Positions 45,404 to 54,810 of a stretch of DNA of 64,000 bases are shown piece by piece. The stretch spans positions 1-64,000 of the forward strand of contig NZ_LJSD01000024.1 in the NCBI RefSeq assembly GCF_001303895.1. Reading direction: 5' to 3'. The position numbers and the translations under genes were made by a program. A model generated the notes under the pieces. That model saw nothing but the letters and a program-made list of their open reading frames with translations, had not been told where the DNA came from and did not search any database. The first letter of the stretch is position 1; every line of letters begins with the position of its first letter. The DNA comes from Mesorhizobium sp. 1M-11 (lineage in GTDB: Bacteria; Pseudomonadota; Alphaproteobacteria; Rhizobiales; Rhizobiaceae).

Positions 45404-46366
45404 TCAATATGTCGTGCGTCGCTCCTCGCTTGGCGGACGGCCGAACTGCAGTCGGTAGCTCTGCGCGAAATAGGAATGCGAGGTGAAGCCGGTGGCGATC
45501 GCCACGTCGAGGATCGGCATGTTGGTCTGGCGCAGCAATTCGCGGGCGCGCTCGAGTCTCAGCCGCATGTAGTAGCGCCCCGGCGTCACGGTCAGGTGCC
45601 TGAGGAACAGCCGTTCTACCTGGCGCACAGAAAGCCCGGCCGACTTGGCGAGCTGTACCGCCGACAAAGGCTCGTCGAGATGGTCGGCCATCAGCTCGAC
45701 GATCTTGCGCAGCTTCTCCGACTTGCCGGTCAGGTCGCGCTCCGGTCCGACACGCTGGCGGTCGCCGGCCGAGCGGATGCGCTCGTGTTGGAACTGGTTG
45801 GCCACGGCGTTGGCAAGGTTGGCGCCAAAATCCGTGCGCACGATCTCCAGCATCAGGTCGATCGAAGTGGTGCCGCCGGCGCTGGTATAGCGCTTGCGGT
45901 CGATCTCGAAGACATTGCCGGTGCATTCGATGTCCGGGAAACGCTCCATGAAGCCGGCGCGGTTCTCCCAGTGGATGGTGCAGCGATGACCCTCGAGCTG
46001 ACCGGCTTCGGCCAGAACATAGGAGCCGACCGAGAGTGCACCCAGCACGCCGCCGCGCCGACCCCAGGCGCGCAGGGCACCGAGCACCTTCGACTTGCCG
46101 GGGAATTCCAGGTTGAGCGCGGCACAGACGAACAGGATATCGACCGGCGGCACGTCGGCCACGGCATAATCGACCTTCAGCGGCAGGTCGTTGGAAGCGG
46201 TAACGGCATCGCCGTCCGGCGAGACGGTGGTCCAGCCGTAGAAATCATGACCAAGCAAGCGGTTGGCCGAGCGCACGACATCGATCGCCGCCGCCACGGA
46301 AAACATCGGAAACTTGTCGACCAGCAGGAAGGCGAAGCGCCTGCCGCCTTGAACGGCGTCCGTCAT
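45404..46366 (-). CDS. GlxA-family (DJ-1/PfpI plus AraC) transcriptional regulator
   Basis: A 320-residue regulator with an N-terminal class-I glutamine-amidotransferase-like (DJ-1/PfpI) domain, residues about 10-170, and a C-terminal AraC HTH (about 225-320) ending YFAQSYRLQFGRPPSEER. Family members include GbdR-type activators of choline/betaine/carnitine genes, but no target operon is adjacent. The ATG at 46366 is chosen; weak ribosome-binding site. It converges with the SDR gene. Confidence 0.85.
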   Translation of the reverse strand: MTDAVQGGRRFAFLLVDKFPMFSVAAAIDVVRSANRLLGHDFYGWTTVSPDGDAVTASNDLPLKVDYAVADVPPVDILFVCAALNLEFPGKSKVLGALRAWGRRGGVLGALSVGSYVLAEAGQLEGHRCTIHWENRAGFMERFPDIECTGNVFEIDRKRYTSAGGTTSIDLMLEIVRTDFGANLANAVANQFQHERIRSAGDRQRVGPERDLTGKSEKLRKIVELMADHLDEPLSAVQLAKSAGLSVRQVERLFLRHLTVTPGRYYMRLRLERARELLRQTNMPILDVAIATGFTSHSYFAQSYRLQFGRPPSEERRTTY

Positions 46367-46427
46367 GATGGGCCGTTCTATAGGAACAGGAGGCGTCGGC
46401 AAAGCTCGGCTCTTTTAATGGCAGCGA

Positions 46428-47318
46428 TCAAAAGGATGGTCGGTCGAGACCGGCGGCAAGATAGGCGGAAATGACGGTGTTGGCCATCAGCATGGCGATC
46501 GTCATCGGGCCGACGCCGCCCGGCACCGGCGTGATGGCACCCGCAACGGCCGCAGCTTCCGCATAGGCGACATCGCCGACGAGGCGCGTCTTGCCTTCAC
46601 CCTTTTCAGGTGCGGGAATGCGGTTGATGCCGACGTCGATGACGGTGGCACCCGGCTTGACCCAATCGCCCTTGATCATTTCCGGCCGACCGACGGCGGC
46701 CACCAGAATGTCGGCCGTGCGGGCAAGTGCTGGTAGATTCTTCGTGCGGCTGTGCGCGATGGTGACTGTGCAATTGGCGGCAAGCAGCAGGTTCGCCATC
46801 GGCTTGCCGACGATGTTGGAGCGGCCGACGACCACTGCGTTCAGTCCCGAGAGGTCCTTGCCGCGCACGCGCTCGATCAGCAGCATCGAACCGGCTGGCG
46901 TGCAGGGCACGAAGGCGGTTTCAAGCTCGCCGGCGCCGAGCTTGCCGACATTGATGAAGTGGAAGCCATCGACATCCTTTTCCGGCGCGATGGCCTGGAT
47001 GACCTTGCCGGCGTCGATGTGGTCCGGCAGCGGCAATTGCACCAGGATGCCGTGAATGGCCGAATCCGCGTTGAGGTCGGCAATGATGCCGAGCAGTTCG
47101 GCCTCACTTGTCTGAGCCTTCAGCGTGTGCTGCACGGAATGGAAACCGCATTCCTTGGCGGTGCGCGACTTCGAGGCCACATAGACCTGGCTTGCCGGAT
47201 CCTCGCCGACGATGACCACTGCGAGCCCCGGCTTGGTGCCGGCAAGGGCTGCCGTCAGCGCCTTGACCTTGCCGACCACATCCTCGGCCACCTTCTTTCC
47301 GTCGATCACATCAGCCAT
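46428..47318 (-). CDS. folD: Bifunctional methylenetetrahydrofolate dehydrogenase/cyclohydrolase
   Basis: A 296-residue folate enzyme that interconverts methylene-, methenyl- and formyl-tetrahydrofolate. Catalytic Lys region [14 protein letters not shown], folate motif [10 protein letters not shown], cofactor motif [18 protein letters not shown] and the C-terminal [15 protein letters not shown] are intact. The length is standard. It feeds one-carbon units to purine, thymidylate and methionine biosynthesis. Confidence 0.97.
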   Translation of the reverse strand: MADVIDGKKVAEDVVGKVKALTAALAGTKPGLAVVIVGEDPASQVYVASKSRTAKECGFHSVQHTLKAQTSEAELLGIIADLNADSAIHGILVQLPLPDHIDAGKVIQAIAPEKDVDGFHFINVGKLGAGELETAFVPCTPAGSMLLIERVRGKDLSGLNAVVVGRSNIVGKPMANLLLAANCTVTIAHSRTKNLPALARTADILVAAVGRPEMIKGDWVKPGATVIDVGINRIPAPEKGEGKTRLVGDVAYAEAAAVAGAITPVPGGVGPMTIAMLMANTVISAYLAAGLDRPSF

Positions 47319-47600
47319 GCTTCACCCGTAGCCAAATCACATTCGCGCCAAAACAGACGGCGCGACATTCTCACGAAAATCGGCCGCTGCAATCCCGTCA
47401 AAACGCCGTCACATGCCGTAAACTCGAAACCCGCACGCCGTGTAACGTTTTTATCGATCCTCCCTGCGAGCGGAGGCACAGTCGCACCATGCACTTTCCA
47501 AGCCACTGATAAAGAATATGTTTTCGATCCATTAGGCCAGCCTCACAGACTTGTGATCGAACTTTCCAGCACGTGCGCGGTTTCCACGCAGTTGCACCGC
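47319..47600. other. folD upstream region
   Basis: Promoter-sized gap with no convincing gene; it runs into family A copy 5. No operator or RNA signature is seen. Confidence 0.4.
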
Positions 47601-47691
47601 TAGAGCGTTTCCGCTTTTCGCGGAAACGCTCTGGTTCTTTTTACGCAATTCCGGACGCAAAACCGCTGCGCACTTTTGCTGGAATTGCTCC
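47601..47691 (+). repeat. Intergenic palindromic repeat, family A copy 5
   Basis: AGAGCGTTTCCGCTTTTCGC...GCGGAAACGCTCT hairpin, then CAATTCCGGACGCAAAACCG and TGGAATTGCTC. It lies directly before the small secreted protein. Confidence 0.85.
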
Positions 47692-47708
47692 AAGCACGGA
47701 GACCTCCC

Positions 47709-47975
47709 ATGTTCAAAACCATCCTCGTCGCCACGGTTCTCTCTGCAGGGCTGGCGACCTCCGCAATGGCCCAAGGCAGTGATAGCCAGTGGGGCGACTG
47801 GTCGTGGTGGCACGGCAACACCGACACCACGACAACAGGCAGCATCAACAGCGTGTCGCCGACTGCGCCTGGCGCTCCGGTAACGACTGGCGCGAACGGC
47901 CCCTGTGCAGACACCGGCATGGGCCCTGACGCGAATGCCGGCATCAACGTCAACGATCAGTATTGCGGCAAATAA
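47709..47975 (+). CDS. Small secreted protein
   Basis: An 88-residue protein with a signal peptide (MFKTILVATVLSAGLATSAMAQ; cleavage after AMA-Q) and a mature part rich in Ser/Thr/Trp/Gly (WGDWSWWHGNTDTTTTGS) with two Cys (PCADTG and YCGK). No domain is recognised. The ATG at 47709 is chosen; GGAG lies upstream. Confidence 0.7.
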   Translation: MFKTILVATVLSAGLATSAMAQGSDSQWGDWSWWHGNTDTTTTGSINSVSPTAPGAPVTTGANGPCADTGMGPDANAGINVNDQYCGK

Positions 47976-47995
47976 GCTGCCACTCGTTTTCCAAG

Positions 47996-48027
47996 CGGCC
48001 GCGGAAGCACCTCGCTTTCGCGGCCGA
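47996..48027. terminator. Stem-loop downstream of the small secreted protein
   Basis: GGCCGCGGAAGC/GCTTTCGCGGCC stem between convergent genes, without a clear T-run. Confidence 0.5.
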
Positions 48028-48034
48028 AGCCTTG

Positions 48035-48796
48035 CTAGCGGCTGGCCCCGGCAAGGATTTCCTTACCCGTCAGCTTCTGACGCATGACACGCCATAAGAA
48101 AAGCGGGTTGCCGACGACATAGCGGCGCCACAGCCGGCCTGGCTCGATCACAAACCGGAACACCCATTCGAGCCTGGATTTGCGTACCCACAGCGGCGCG
48201 CGCGGCACCGAACCGCTCAGGAAATCGAGCAGCGCGCCGACGGCGAATGGCAGCGTGCAGTGACGTTGGTCGAGATTTCCGGCAATCCACAACTCCTGGC
48301 GCGGCACGCCCATGGCGACCAGCAGGATATCCGGCCGAAGCTCCGCCAGTCGTTCGATGATCTGGGGCTCTTCCGCAGTGGAAAAGAAGCCGTCATGAAC
48401 GACAACGATCTTGTGCTGCGGTGCCAGTTCCCGAAGCCTTTTGCAGGCACCTTCAGCGTTTTCGCGCGTAGCGCCGAGCAGGCCGACGGTCAGCGGCTCC
48501 TTGATCGCCTTGAGCAGCCCCGGTACCAGATCGGTGCCGTTGAGATTGGCCGGGAATTTCTCGCCATAGAGCAGTTTGGCGGCGATATCGACACCGATGC
48601 CGTCCGGCAAAACCAGGAAATCACCTAGCGCCGCGGCAAAACCGTCGTCCGCGCAGGCGATGTTGGCATTGTGGGCGTTGAGGAAGGTGATTTTGGTGAA
48701 CTGCCTGTCGCGCACCAGTTGGGTGAGCGACAACAACGCCTCATCCCAGCTGAGACTCGCCACCGGAATTCCCAGGATCGATTTTGTGCACCCCAT
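48035..48796 (-). CDS. WecG/TagA/CpsF-family glycosyltransferase
   Basis: A 253-residue GT26-type enzyme that usually transfers N-acetylmannosaminuronic acid or a related sugar to a lipid carrier in surface polysaccharide synthesis. Motifs: FLNAHNANIACADDGFAAAL, LPDGIGVDIAAKLL, NLNGTDLVPGLL and VGALLDFLSGSVPRAPLWVRKSRLEWVFRFVIEPGRLWRRY. No polysaccharide cluster surrounds it here, so the acceptor is unknown. Confidence 0.85.
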   Translation of the reverse strand: MGCTKSILGIPVASLSWDEALLSLTQLVRDRQFTKITFLNAHNANIACADDGFAAALGDFLVLPDGIGVDIAAKLLYGEKFPANLNGTDLVPGLLKAIKEPLTVGLLGATRENAEGACKRLRELAPQHKIVVVHDGFFSTAEEPQIIERLAELRPDILLVAMGVPRQELWIAGNLDQRHCTLPFAVGALLDFLSGSVPRAPLWVRKSRLEWVFRFVIEPGRLWRRYVVGNPLFLWRVMRQKLTGKEILAGASR

Positions 48797-49062
48797 GCCG
48801 GAGTCCCTGATAGCAGGCCTCTCGGCTGCCCTGCCGCTTGATCATGGCCCGCACCGCCGCCAGTGCGAACATCTGAAGCGTTCCCGTCTTCGGCACGGGC
48901 ATCGTGACCCAGCGATGACGCAGACAGGAGAAGCCCCATTATCTTTCCGCAGCCAGCATTAACAAGGGTCCGTGAAGCGATGATTAAGAGGATCGAGGCA
49001 AGCGGCAAGCTCTTCCACCACCCCGCATGACCGTCTATGGAAGGGCTTTCGGGAGGCTTTCG

Positions 49063-49878
49063 ATGACCATCAAGCTTGTTCTCGCCGGCTGCGGCAATAT
49101 GGGTTACGCCATGCTGGCCGGCTGGTTGAAATCCGCCAAGCTGAACGCGGCGGAAGTGCTGGTGGTGGAGCCCGCCGACGCATTGCGCGCCCGCGCCGAA
49201 GCATTGGGCTGCCCGGCGGTAGCGGGTGCAGAGGGCATTCCGGCAGATACGAAGCCGACGCTTGTCGTACTGGCCGTGAAGCCGCAGGTGATCCGCGAGG
49301 TGACGGCCGCCTACACAAAATTCGGCAATGGAGAGACGACTTTTCTCAGCGTCGCCGCAGGCACGCCTGTCGCCACCTTTGCCGGCATTCTGGGTGATCG
49401 CACGCCGATCGTGCGCTGCATGCCGAACACGCCAGCCGCCATCGGTAAGGGCATGATGGTGGTGTTTTCCAACAGCCTGGTTTCCGAGGCTGCGAAGAGC
49501 GTTGTGGCCGACCTGCTTTCCTCCAGCGGCGCGGTCGCAACGATCGACGACGAGGCTCTTATGGATGCGGTAACGGCGGTGTCCGGTTCCGGCCCTGCCT
49601 ACATCTTCCACTTCATCGAATGCCTGACCGCCGCAGGCGAACATGCCGGCCTGCCGGCCGAAACAGCGAAGCTGCTTGCCATGCAGACCGTCTACGGTGC
49701 CGCCACGCTCGCCGCCGAAAGCGGTGAAGAGCCCGGTCTGCTGCGCCAGCAGGTCACCAGCCCCAACGGCACCACAGCGGCAGCCCTTGGCGTCTTGATG
49801 GGCGGTGACCGGCTGAAAGACCTCGTCACCGAAGCCGTCGAGGCGGCGCGGGCACGCTCGGTGGAACTGGGGAAGTGA
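49063..49878 (+). CDS. proC: Pyrroline-5-carboxylate reductase
   Basis: A 271-residue NAD(P)H-dependent enzyme for the last step of proline synthesis. Cofactor motif VLAGCGNMGYAMLAGWL, VLAVKPQ, and the signature TAVSGSGPAYIFHFIECL are intact; QQVTSPNGTTAAALGVL is the substrate region. The ATG at 49063 follows GGGAGG at proper distance; the frame extends to 49027 without support. A short gene follows. Confidence 0.95.
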   Translation: MTIKLVLAGCGNMGYAMLAGWLKSAKLNAAEVLVVEPADALRARAEALGCPAVAGAEGIPADTKPTLVVLAVKPQVIREVTAAYTKFGNGETTFLSVAAGTPVATFAGILGDRTPIVRCMPNTPAAIGKGMMVVFSNSLVSEAAKSVVADLLSSSGAVATIDDEALMDAVTAVSGSGPAYIFHFIECLTAAGEHAGLPAETAKLLAMQTVYGAATLAAESGEEPGLLRQQVTSPNGTTAAALGVLMGGDRLKDLVTEAVEAARARSVELGK

Positions 49879-49891
49879 CCTCCGCAGCAGA

Positions 49892-50224
49892 ATGACAAGA
49901 CCCGAACCACTGAAGGTCGGCGATCCGGTTAGGATCCTGATCGACGAAACGGAAATCCCGGGACAGGTGCTGGCGCTTGCCGATTGGCAGTGGATTCTCG
50001 TGCAGACGGATGACGGCCGCCTCTGGCTGGACGTGGTGATGAATGTTTCCGCTGCCTATTGGTCACAGCTCGTGCTGTTGGATTCCAGCACGAACGCGAA
50101 AGACCTGCATGCCATCTCAGAAATCGCGCGTGCCGTGGCATGGCATCCGCGCCGCGTGGATGTCGTGGATGTCCCAGGCGCCGAGCGGCTTGGGAGGCCG
50201 GGCGAACGACTGACGGGGCTCTGA
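49892..50224 (+). CDS. Conserved-looking protein downstream of proC
   Basis: A 110-residue protein with an SH3-like beta-barrel opening (LKVGDPVRILIDETEIPGQVLALADWQWILVQTDDGRLWLD) and a C-terminal helix plus basic tail. The frame starts 13 bp after proC with no clear ribosome-binding site, suggesting coupling. No family is recognised. It may be a regulatory or RNA-binding partner. Confidence 0.6.
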   Translation: MTRPEPLKVGDPVRILIDETEIPGQVLALADWQWILVQTDDGRLWLDVVMNVSAAYWSQLVLLDSSTNAKDLHAISEIARAVAWHPRRVDVVDVPGAERLGRPGERLTGL

Positions 50225-50231
50225 GCGGAAC

Positions 50232-51542
50232 TCAGCCGTAGAGCATCTGGTCCTGCTGCCTGCGCAAGGCATAAAGCCGCGTCGAACTGTCCGAAGCTGC
50301 GTTGTCGGCGGTGAGCAGCTCGCCCTTCTTCACCGGCTTCAACACCTTGCCGCCCTCGAGCAGGCCGACCGGCACGGCGCGCTCAGCGCGCGCTTCCTCG
50401 ACCGTCATCGTCCAGGAGCGATAGCAGGTCTCGCCGATGGCATCGAACGTCTCACCGGCGGCGAGGTCGCGCTTGGCGACCGCGCAGACCTCGGCGACGG
50501 GGCGCGGCAGCGGCACCATATCGGGCTTGCCGTAAAGCATGATGCGGGCTGCCGTCAGCGGCACTTCCAGCGAGGTCAGGTGATAGGGCCGGAACAGACC
50601 GTAATACGGCCCCTTGCCGACATGCAGGTCGTCAAGCCGCTCGATGACGCGCGGATGCGTGGCTTCGACGATGACGAAGACGCCGGGCGCCACGCCCTTG
50701 CCGATGGTGTAATCGACCACGCCTTTCCTCGACAGCACGCCGCCATCGGCGCGCGGGATCAGCACCTTGGCCAGTTCGTCACGGTTGGCGGCGGGGCCGT
50801 GCATGCCGGGCCTGTCCGGGACAAGGCCGGTGGCGTTGGCGATGGCACACATCTCGACCATGGTCTTGGAGCCGTCGACGAACTCGACCAGCATGCGCGG
50901 GTTCATGTTGCGGCGTTCGGCCTCGGCGCGATAGTCGTCCGGCACGGCGTCATGGTTGAGCGGATTGTTCTTGCCCTTGCCGGCAGCGACGACCGTGCAG
51001 CCGAGCGCGGACACGAATTCGATCAGCTCCATGCAGGAAGACGGCTCATCGCCGGCGCCGAGCGAATAGACGACGCCGAGCCGGTCGGCCTCCTTCTTCA
51101 GCAGGCAGCCGATGGTGACGTCGGCTTCGACATTCATCATCACCAGGTGTTTGCCGTGTTCCATCGCCGACAGGCAGAAATCGGCGGCGACGCCAGGCTT
51201 GCCGGTGGCGTCGATGACGACGTCGACCAGCGGGTTGGTGACCAGCATGTCGTTGGAGGTGATGGCGATCCTGCCAGCCTCGATCGCCGCGGTGACCTGC
51301 GCCTGGTTTTCGGCTTCGCGCGCCATCGCCTCGTCGCCATAGGCGATGCGGATCGCTTCGCGCGCCGTGTGGGGGCGCCGGGTAGAGATGGCACAGACCT
51401 CGATGCCCGGCATCAGCATGCCTTGCGTGACCAGGTCGGTGCCCATTTCGCCGGAGCCGATGACGCCGATGCGCACGGGCCTGCCCTCGTCGGCGCGCCT
51501 GGCGAGATCGCGGGCAAGTCCGGTCAGGGCGACATTGGTCAT
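50232..51542 (-). CDS. COG4091-type oxidoreductase with SAF domain
   Basis: A 436-residue protein. The N-terminal Rossmann fold (IGVIGSGEMGTDLVTQGMLM, residues about 22-42) resembles homoserine dehydrogenase; a SAF-like domain (VCAVAKRDLAAGETFDAIGE) is near the C-terminus. COG4091 members are often called predicted homoserine dehydrogenases but true activity is not established. Motifs SLGAGDEPSSCMELIEFV and AAGKGKNNPLNHDAVPDDYRAEAERR are conserved-looking. It converges with the proC pair. Confidence 0.75.
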   Translation of the reverse strand: MTNVALTGLARDLARRADEGRPVRIGVIGSGEMGTDLVTQGMLMPGIEVCAISTRRPHTAREAIRIAYGDEAMAREAENQAQVTAAIEAGRIAITSNDMLVTNPLVDVVIDATGKPGVAADFCLSAMEHGKHLVMMNVEADVTIGCLLKKEADRLGVVYSLGAGDEPSSCMELIEFVSALGCTVVAAGKGKNNPLNHDAVPDDYRAEAERRNMNPRMLVEFVDGSKTMVEMCAIANATGLVPDRPGMHGPAANRDELAKVLIPRADGGVLSRKGVVDYTIGKGVAPGVFVIVEATHPRVIERLDDLHVGKGPYYGLFRPYHLTSLEVPLTAARIMLYGKPDMVPLPRPVAEVCAVAKRDLAAGETFDAIGETCYRSWTMTVEEARAERAVPVGLLEGGKVLKPVKKGELLTADNAASDSSTRLYALRRQQDQMLYG

Positions 51543-51723
51543 GAACAGGTTCCGATGGGTCGCAGGGCTCTTGCCGGAAACGGCCAGACCTTGTCAACAA
51601 ACCGCCGTGGCGTCGAGTCCGCTGCACGCATTGTGATTGCCGAACCTTGAGTCTGGATCATTGGGAAACCAACGCCGCCGGTCTATGGAATAATCCCGCC
51701 GAGTGAGCCTGACGGAGCGATCC

Positions 51724-52443
51724 ATGCGCATTCTCGTCTTCCAGCATGTCGATGTCGAACATCCCGGCATCTTCCGCGACTTCTGGGCCGAGCAAGGGCA
51801 TGAATGGGTGCCGGTTGAACTCGATATCGGCGAGCCGATCCCTCCCTTCGATGGTTTCGACCTGCTCGCCGTGTTCGGCGGACCGATGGATGTCTGGCAG
51901 GAAGAGGCGCATCCTTGGCTGGTGCCCGAGAAGGCGGCGATCCGGCGCTGGGTGATCGAGCTCGGACGACCCTATCTCGGCATATGCCTCGGCCACCAGC
52001 TGCTGGGTGCAGCACTTGGCGGCGCGGTCGGCCTGATGGGCAAGCCGGAAGTGGGCTTGGCATCGGTCGAGCTGACGGAGACCGGCCGCAACGATCCAAT
52101 CTTTGCGGGGCTCGGGCCCTCGGTCGACTGCCTGCAATGGCACGGCGCGGAAATTGCGCGCCTGCCCGAAGGCGCTGAGATCCTGGCCAGCAATGCCGCC
52201 TGCACGACGCAGGCGATCCGCTGGGGCCGGCACGCCTATGGTTTCCAGTATCATCTGGAAGCCATGGAAACGACAGTGGCCGACTGGGCTGCGATCCCCG
52301 AATACAAGCAGAGCCTGGAAAAGGTCATGGGCGCCGGCGCCGCCGCGAAGCTGGAGGCGGAGATGGCGCCACGGCTTGGCGATTTCCGCAAGGCGGCGAA
52401 AAGGCTGAACGACAATCTGATGGCCATTGTCGCCGCATCGTAA
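51724..52443 (+). CDS. Class-I glutamine amidotransferase-like protein
   Basis: A 239-residue GATase1 domain. Nucleophile elbow LGICLGHQLLGAALGG, His in AYGFQYHLEA and acidic partner; the FGGPMDVWQEEAHPWL segment is typical of GMP-synthase-like, stand-alone members. It may hydrolyse gamma-glutamyl compounds or act on an unknown amide. The ATG at 51724 follows GGAG; the longer frame to 51703 is less likely. Confidence 0.85.
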   Translation: MRILVFQHVDVEHPGIFRDFWAEQGHEWVPVELDIGEPIPPFDGFDLLAVFGGPMDVWQEEAHPWLVPEKAAIRRWVIELGRPYLGICLGHQLLGAALGGAVGLMGKPEVGLASVELTETGRNDPIFAGLGPSVDCLQWHGAEIARLPEGAEILASNAACTTQAIRWGRHAYGFQYHLEAMETTVADWAAIPEYKQSLEKVMGAGAAAKLEAEMAPRLGDFRKAAKRLNDNLMAIVAAS

Positions 52444-52600
52444 GGCGTCATCGCCGTAGAGGGACGACCCCTTGACCGCTGTCGGCGGCCCTTATGAAAT
52501 CCTTATTTTTTGCCATCGCCTTCTCTCTCGAACCCTTATGCCGAGGCTCCTAACTTCCCGGCTGCACACGCTCCAAGGCGCGGTGCGAAAGGAACGAGAC

Positions 52601-52762
52601 ATGTACAGCTATTACATCCCCGATGACGACGACCGCATGCCCCATGCCGTCGCCCGCAGCATGCAGAACAGGCGGGACGAGCCGCTGATGTTCGTGCGGC
52701 TTTTCCTGGTGATCGCGATCTTCTTTGCCGCGATTGCCTGTTTCCATCAATTCATCGGGTGA
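52601..52762 (+). CDS. Small membrane protein
   Basis: A 53-residue protein, MYSYYIPDDDDRMPH..., with a C-terminal transmembrane helix (FVRLFLVIAIFFAAIACFHQF). AAAGGA precedes the ATG. It lies 6 bp before the next small gene, so the two probably share a transcript. Unknown function. Confidence 0.65.
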   Translation: MYSYYIPDDDDRMPHAVARSMQNRRDEPLMFVRLFLVIAIFFAAIACFHQFIG

Positions 52763-52768
52763 TCGGCG

Positions 52769-52990
52769 ATGCGCAATTCCCTGATTTCGGAGCCTCCTTC
52801 CGCGGCCCACCGTTTCCTGGTCGGACGCGACGGCGAAGGGCGCTGGATCGCCCGCGATGAACTCGGCCTGACCGGCGGCGTCTTCGCCGACAGGGCATCG
52901 GCGATCCATTTCGCCGAGACCGAAAGCGATCACAAGGCCGGCTGCGTCAGCCTCGCCCCGGACAGCGCCCGGCTTTCGCTCTTCAACTGA
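52769..52990 (+). CDS. Small uncharacterised protein
   Basis: A 73-residue protein with the repeat-free pattern FLVGRDGEGRWIARDELGLTGGVFADRASAIHFAETESDHK, reminiscent of short rhizobial proteins that begin with a GRWIARD-type strand. It is 6 bp after the membrane gene and is followed by a stem-loop. Unknown function. Confidence 0.6.
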   Translation: MRNSLISEPPSAAHRFLVGRDGEGRWIARDELGLTGGVFADRASAIHFAETESDHKAGCVSLAPDSARLSLFN

Positions 52991-52992
52991 AC

Positions 52993-53046
52993 GGGACCGG
53001 CCGGCGACGCTGCGCCCCGCGAGAAAGGCTCGCCGCCGGCCGGCCC
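52993..53046. repeat. GC-rich stem-loop before the DapA-like gene
   Basis: Arms built on CCGGCCGGCG and CCGCCGGCCGG, enclosing about 25 nt. Placed between the small gene and the DapA-like gene; a terminator without T-run, or an mRNA-stabilising hairpin. Confidence 0.55.
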
Positions 53047-53074
53047 GAAACCGGGCCAGCAAAAGAGAACTCCC

Positions 53075-54001
53075 ATGCACATCGACAGAACCCGCTTCAA
53101 AGGCGCCATCGCGGCGCTGCCGACCCCGTTCCGCAAAGGCACGGTCGACATGGCCGCTTTCGATTTCCTGATCCGCTGGCAGATCGACCAGGGCATAAAC
53201 GGCGTCGTCGTCTGCGGCACCACCGGCGAAGCGCCGACGCTGACGCATGACGAACGCCTGTCCGTAACGCGCCGTTGCGTCGAAACCGTCGCCGGCCAGG
53301 TCCCGGTGATCGCCGGCACCGGCTCGAACAACACCGAAGAGACGGTCGCCGCGACGCTCGCCGCCGCGGCCTGCGGCGCCGATGCCGCCCTTGTCGTGAC
53401 GCCTTATTACAACAAGCCCGGCCAGGAGGGCCTCTATCGCCACTTCGCGGCGATCGCCGAGGCAGCGACGATCCCGGTCATCCTCTACAATGTGCCGTCA
53501 CGCACTGGCGTCGACCTGTTGCCGGACACGGTGCGCAGGCTGGCGGCCTTCCCGGCGATCATCGGCATCAAGGATGCCACCGGCGACCTCGACCGGCCCG
53601 AGCGCACCGCCAGGCTCGCCGGCGCGGAATTCCTGCAGTTTTCCGGGCACGATGCCACCGCACTTGCCTTCAACACGATCTGCGGCGCCGGCACGATTTC
53701 GGTCGCCGCCAATGTGGCGCCCGGCCTCTGCGCCGAGATGCACCGTGCCTGCCGCACCGGCGACCTGCTGTCGGCGAAGACAATCCGGCGCAGGCTGGAA
53801 CCGTTGATCGCGGCACTGGAGCGGGAAACCAACCCGGTGCCGGTGAAATACGCGCTGCACCGCCTGCTCGGGCTGAGCCCGGAAGTGCGCCTGCCGCTGA
53901 CGGCAGCACAGCCGGAAACCGAAGCCGCCGTCGAACAGGCGATCACCGCTTTGTTCCCGTTCGATTTCGACCAGCCCCAGCGCGTCGCCACGCGCCGCTA
54001 A
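53075..54001 (+). CDS. Dihydrodipicolinate synthase-family aldolase (DapA paralogue)
   Basis: A 308-residue class-I aldolase of the DapA/N-acetylneuraminate lyase family. The catalytic Tyr lies in YNVPSRT, the Schiff-base Lys in GIKDATGDL, and GTTGEAPTLTHDE and the VVTPYYNKPGQEG segment are intact. Its N-terminus (MHIDRTRFKGAIAALPTPF) and neighbours differ from what I expect for the housekeeping dapA, so it may be a paralogue with another keto-acid substrate. Its promoter is unclear; it follows the small genes. Confidence 0.85.
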   Translation: MHIDRTRFKGAIAALPTPFRKGTVDMAAFDFLIRWQIDQGINGVVVCGTTGEAPTLTHDERLSVTRRCVETVAGQVPVIAGTGSNNTEETVAATLAAAACGADAALVVTPYYNKPGQEGLYRHFAAIAEAATIPVILYNVPSRTGVDLLPDTVRRLAAFPAIIGIKDATGDLDRPERTARLAGAEFLQFSGHDATALAFNTICGAGTISVAANVAPGLCAEMHRACRTGDLLSAKTIRRRLEPLIAALERETNPVPVKYALHRLLGLSPEVRLPLTAAQPETEAAVEQAITALFPFDFDQPQRVATRR

Positions 54002-54370
54002 AGGGCGAGGCAGCAGGGTGTTTTACCCACAACTCAAGACCGCAAATTTCAGAAAAATATCAGAATCCGGACCTTGCCTCATCAGGCCATCCGCCCGATG
54101 AAACGTGAGGGCTGCCGTTGCGACTGTTTCGGCGGACCGATGTCACATTCTGGCCCCAACGGTCCCCCGCTCAGCTGACGCTGGGCGGGTTTTTTCGCGT
54201 TATGACCGGAAATGAAAACCTTGGTCCGGAGCCGGGACAGATGGTCCGCGAGGGCCTCTGAGCGCGCCGAGTTTCGCTTACCGACAGGAAACGAAGTTGC
54301 CTGATATTGATGTATCGGATATTCGAACGTTGGGCACTTTGCCCGCAAATCCAATTGGGAGAGGCTCGCC
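54002..54370. other. Intergenic region containing a terminator and the cupin leader
   Basis: About 370 bp. The terminator at 54166-54195 ends the DapA-like transcript. The rest (54196-54370) is the leader of the cupin gene, where GGGAG precedes the ATG. No other gene is convincing. Confidence 0.5.
54166..54195 (+). terminator. Rho-independent terminator, twin copy 1
   Basis: Stem CCCGCTCAGC/GCTGGGCGGG (10 bp, one G-U pair), loop TGAC, then T6. The stem is identical to that at 54811-54842. Confidence 0.9.
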
Positions 54371-54727
54371 ATGACACGCAAGACGGTTATCAAGTTCGGA
54401 AAGGTGGAAAACGCCGATGCCAGCGACTTGCCGGGCTGGGTGGTGGTCGAAGGAAAGCCGACGATGAAGACCGCCGTCCAGCACACCACCGGGGACGGCA
54501 AGGTTCTGTCAGGTACGTGGCAAGCGACTCCAGGCACTTATCATGCAACCTATACCGATTACGAATTCGTCCACATGATCGCTGGCCGCATCATCATCAC
54601 TCCGGATGGAGGCGAGCCAGTTGAAGTCGGGCCAGGCGATGCGTTCGTCGTGGAAGCCGACTTCAAGGGAACCTGGAAGATCATCGAGCCGGTGACGAAG
54701 CACTTCGTCGTCACTGTCGGATCGTAA
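54371..54727 (+). CDS. Small cupin-domain protein
   Basis: A 118-residue single-cupin protein of the (S)-ureidoglycine aminohydrolase-like cupin_3 type: TYHATYTDYEFVHMIAGRIIITPDGGEPVEVGPGDAFVVEADFKGTWKIIEPVTKHFVV. Cupin metal-ligand spacing is altered (few His), so its catalytic state is uncertain. It is bounded by twin terminators, so it is a single-gene unit. Confidence 0.8.
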   Translation: MTRKTVIKFGKVENADASDLPGWVVVEGKPTMKTAVQHTTGDGKVLSGTWQATPGTYHATYTDYEFVHMIAGRIIITPDGGEPVEVGPGDAFVVEADFKGTWKIIEPVTKHFVVTVGS

Positions 54728-54810
54728 GCACAGCAGGCTTGCGCCGCCCGCCGGCCGACGCTATCTGGCCCTCCGCGCTTGGCTGTCAGCGAGCGCTCTC
54801 AGGCATCAAG

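Noticed and set aside
54082..54537. 151-codon minus-strand frame over the cupin leader
   Set aside because: It crosses a strong terminator and the cupin gene; motif-free.
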